Shown here: one piece after another, positions 13,536 through 14,187 of the stretch
How positions within the stretch are numbered: the stretch's first letter is position 1
Layout of the letters: each line of letters begins with the position of its first letter
NCBI GenBank assembly: GCA_001563885.1
Contig: LKMM01000028.1
Coordinates: forward strand, 1 to 14,187
Origin: Natrialbaceae archaeon B1-Br10_E2g27
GTDB taxonomy: Archaea; Halobacteriota; Halobacteria; Halobacteriales; Natrialbaceae
Direction of reading: 5' to 3'
Length of the DNA: 14,187 nucleotides
The notes under the pieces: generated by a model
Told to the model about the DNA's origin: nothing
Database searches by the model: none
What the model saw: only the letters and a program-made list of their open reading frames with translations
Translations under genes and position numbers: made by a program

Positions 13536-13979
13536 ATGGAGGCCCTCGAGCAACCCCGGTTTGAAACGGAGATCCACGAGTCGATCTACGAGTACGTCGA
13601 GCGAAACGGTGCCGTCAGTGTTGAGGACATAGAGCGCGAGCTATCGGTCGATCGAGCAAAACTTCGGGAGGCAATCGAAGAATTGACGGACGAGGCGTAT
13701 CTCGAGACCGAAGACGGCTACCTTCGGATCTCGATCGACACCGGCGCGGAAATCGAGCACACGATCGACGATCTAACGTTTGGTATCCGACCGGCTACCG
13801 GACCGGTATTCGGCTCATCAGTTACCGTCGCGATGAATATGTTCGTGTCAAGAAAGAGCCTCATCTTCGTTCGCGCAACTCACGGACTTCGGAAACTGAA
13901 TCCACATCGAGATCCTCAGCCAGCCCTCGGAGCCGTTCACCAAGCGGTGGCCTCTCGCTGTCTCCATCTTCGTCAGTAG
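13536..13979 (+). pseudogene. Truncated HTH-GNAT N-acetyltransferase, N-terminal part only
   Basis: Residues 1-60 form a winged helix-turn-helix (FETEIHESIYEYVERNGAVS ... ELSVDRAKLREAIEEL), followed by YLRISIDTGAEIEHTIDDLTFGIRPA. That is how haloarchaeal GNAT acetyltransferases with an N-terminal HTH run into their acetyltransferase domain at the IRPA motif. After about 13799 family resemblance stops. The remaining open frame to TAG 13977-13979 is the antisense of a PIN-toxin start and of an antitoxin-like gene, so it is read-through, not GNAT. The acetyl-CoA binding domain is wholly absent, so no enzyme activity is expected; the HTH could still be made. ATG 13536 is supported by a TATA-like box. 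Confidence 0.7.
13792..13864 (-). pseudogene. 5' fragment of a PIN-domain (VapC-type) toxin gene
   Basis: Reading the reverse strand from ATG 13864-13862 gives MRLFLDTNIFIATVTDEP, then NTGPVA: the N-terminus of a PIN ribonuclease, with the first catalytic aspartate in FLDTN. The ATG overlaps the stop of the upstream minus-strand frame as ATGA, the usual coupling of antitoxin and toxin genes. After about 24 codons the sequence becomes the antisense of the truncated GNAT gene, so the other acidic PIN residues are missing and the toxin cannot be active. The frame is too short to appear in routine gene calls. Confidence 0.65.
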
Positions 13980-14058
13980 CGGTGGCGAATTCGTCAACGT
14001 CGTCCGCGTAGACACCCACGTATAGGGCGTCAATTTCTATCGACAAAACAGTTTGGTG
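13861..14058 (-). pseudogene. 3' part of a probable antitoxin gene, 5' end replaced by an IS end
   Basis: The reverse-strand frame ends at TGA 13863-13861, overlapping the PIN-toxin ATG. Its acidic sequence, IEIDALYVGVYADDVDEF through ERPPLGERLRGLAEDLDVDS to VSEVRELRERR, looks like native haloarchaeal protein. By position it is the antitoxin of the VapC-type toxin; I do not recognise the family from the sequence. Upstream of about 14058 the frame runs into the right end of a tnpB-type element, whose hairpin would encode a basic, unrelated stretch, so the native start is lost. The fused frame stays open to the window edge (in-frame ATG at 14163), and a chimeric protein is formally possible. 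Confidence 0.5.
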
Positions 14059-14059
14059 A

Positions 14060-14187
14060 ATTGACCTCCTCCACGCCCTGAAGGACGTGGAATCCGGCCA
14101 TCGGATTTCCGCCGAGCGTGGCGTTCGAGGTTCCAACCCGCACTCAAAGGGAACCGGCAGCATACCGGCGAAACTCTCGTTTTCTCC
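14060..14187 (-). mobile_element. Right end of another TnpB-type element, running out of the window
   Basis: On the reverse strand the sequence ends with hairpin CCACG-T-CCT / AGG-G-CGTGG (14071-14090) followed by AGGAGGTCAA, which I recall as a common right end of haloarchaeal IS1341/IS200-type elements (hairpin then GGAGG-x-GTCAA). A second possible hairpin, GGAATCCG with CGGATTTCC (14089-14110), competes with the first. The reverse-strand frame through it (ENESFAGMLPVPFECGLEPR) could be a TnpB C-terminal tail; the rest of the element would lie beyond 14187. The chromosome resumes near 14059 in the antitoxin-like gene. Confidence 0.5.

Overview
The window looks like chromosome of a haloarchaeon (Halobacteria, probably of the Natrialba/Natrinema/Natronorubrum kind). 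The proteins are acidic, CTCGAG and other GC-rich codons are frequent, several genes have no Shine-Dalgarno but a TATA-like box about 26 bases before the start codon (leaderless style), and the gene content is archaeal: geranylgeranyl reductase family, Rio2 kinase, haloarchaeal TnpB elements. No genome database was consulted; all assignments come from reading motifs.

Left part (1-1656): a complete tRNA-Glu(CTC) followed by a geranylgeranyl-reductase-family flavoprotein, probably for membrane isoprenoid saturation. Positions 1881-3854 hold an apparently intact IS1341-type (tnpB-only, IS605 superfamily) element. It carries a 53-aa AbrB-like accessory protein (DUF2080-like) and a 575-aa TnpB with all three RuvC residues. 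The element is bracketed by a perfect 16-bp inverted repeat and ends only about 55 bases before msrA.

Middle part (3910-12947): ordinary housekeeping genes in short units. These are msrA and a SAM methyltransferase (+), an ABC-2 exporter pair (- strand, translationally coupled by an ATGA overlap), a small acidic hypothetical (+), rio2 (-), a lipoate-protein-ligase-like gene (+), an HtpX-like M48 membrane protease (+), endonuclease IV (+) and a second SAM methyltransferase (+). An 81-base, two-tier inverted repeat lies exactly between the ligase stop codon and the region before the protease; none of the genes explains it.

Right part (12948-14187): a mobile-element scrapyard. It contains the 3' end of a decayed TnpB element on the minus strand (C-terminal peptide plus terminal hairpins resembling an omega-RNA end), then a cluster of five short perfect hairpins inside a long-range stem, then an HTH-GNAT acetyltransferase gene cut off just after its IRPA motif. 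At the cut it is joined tail-to-tail to the first ~24 codons of a PIN/VapC toxin on the minus strand. Upstream of that toxin fragment, overlapping by ATGA, is the 3' part of a probable antitoxin gene, itself cut by the right end of another TnpB-type element that leaves the window at 14187. Three separate tnpB-type element ends in 14 kb, two of them lacking a visible effector gene, are the most unusual aspect of the window.
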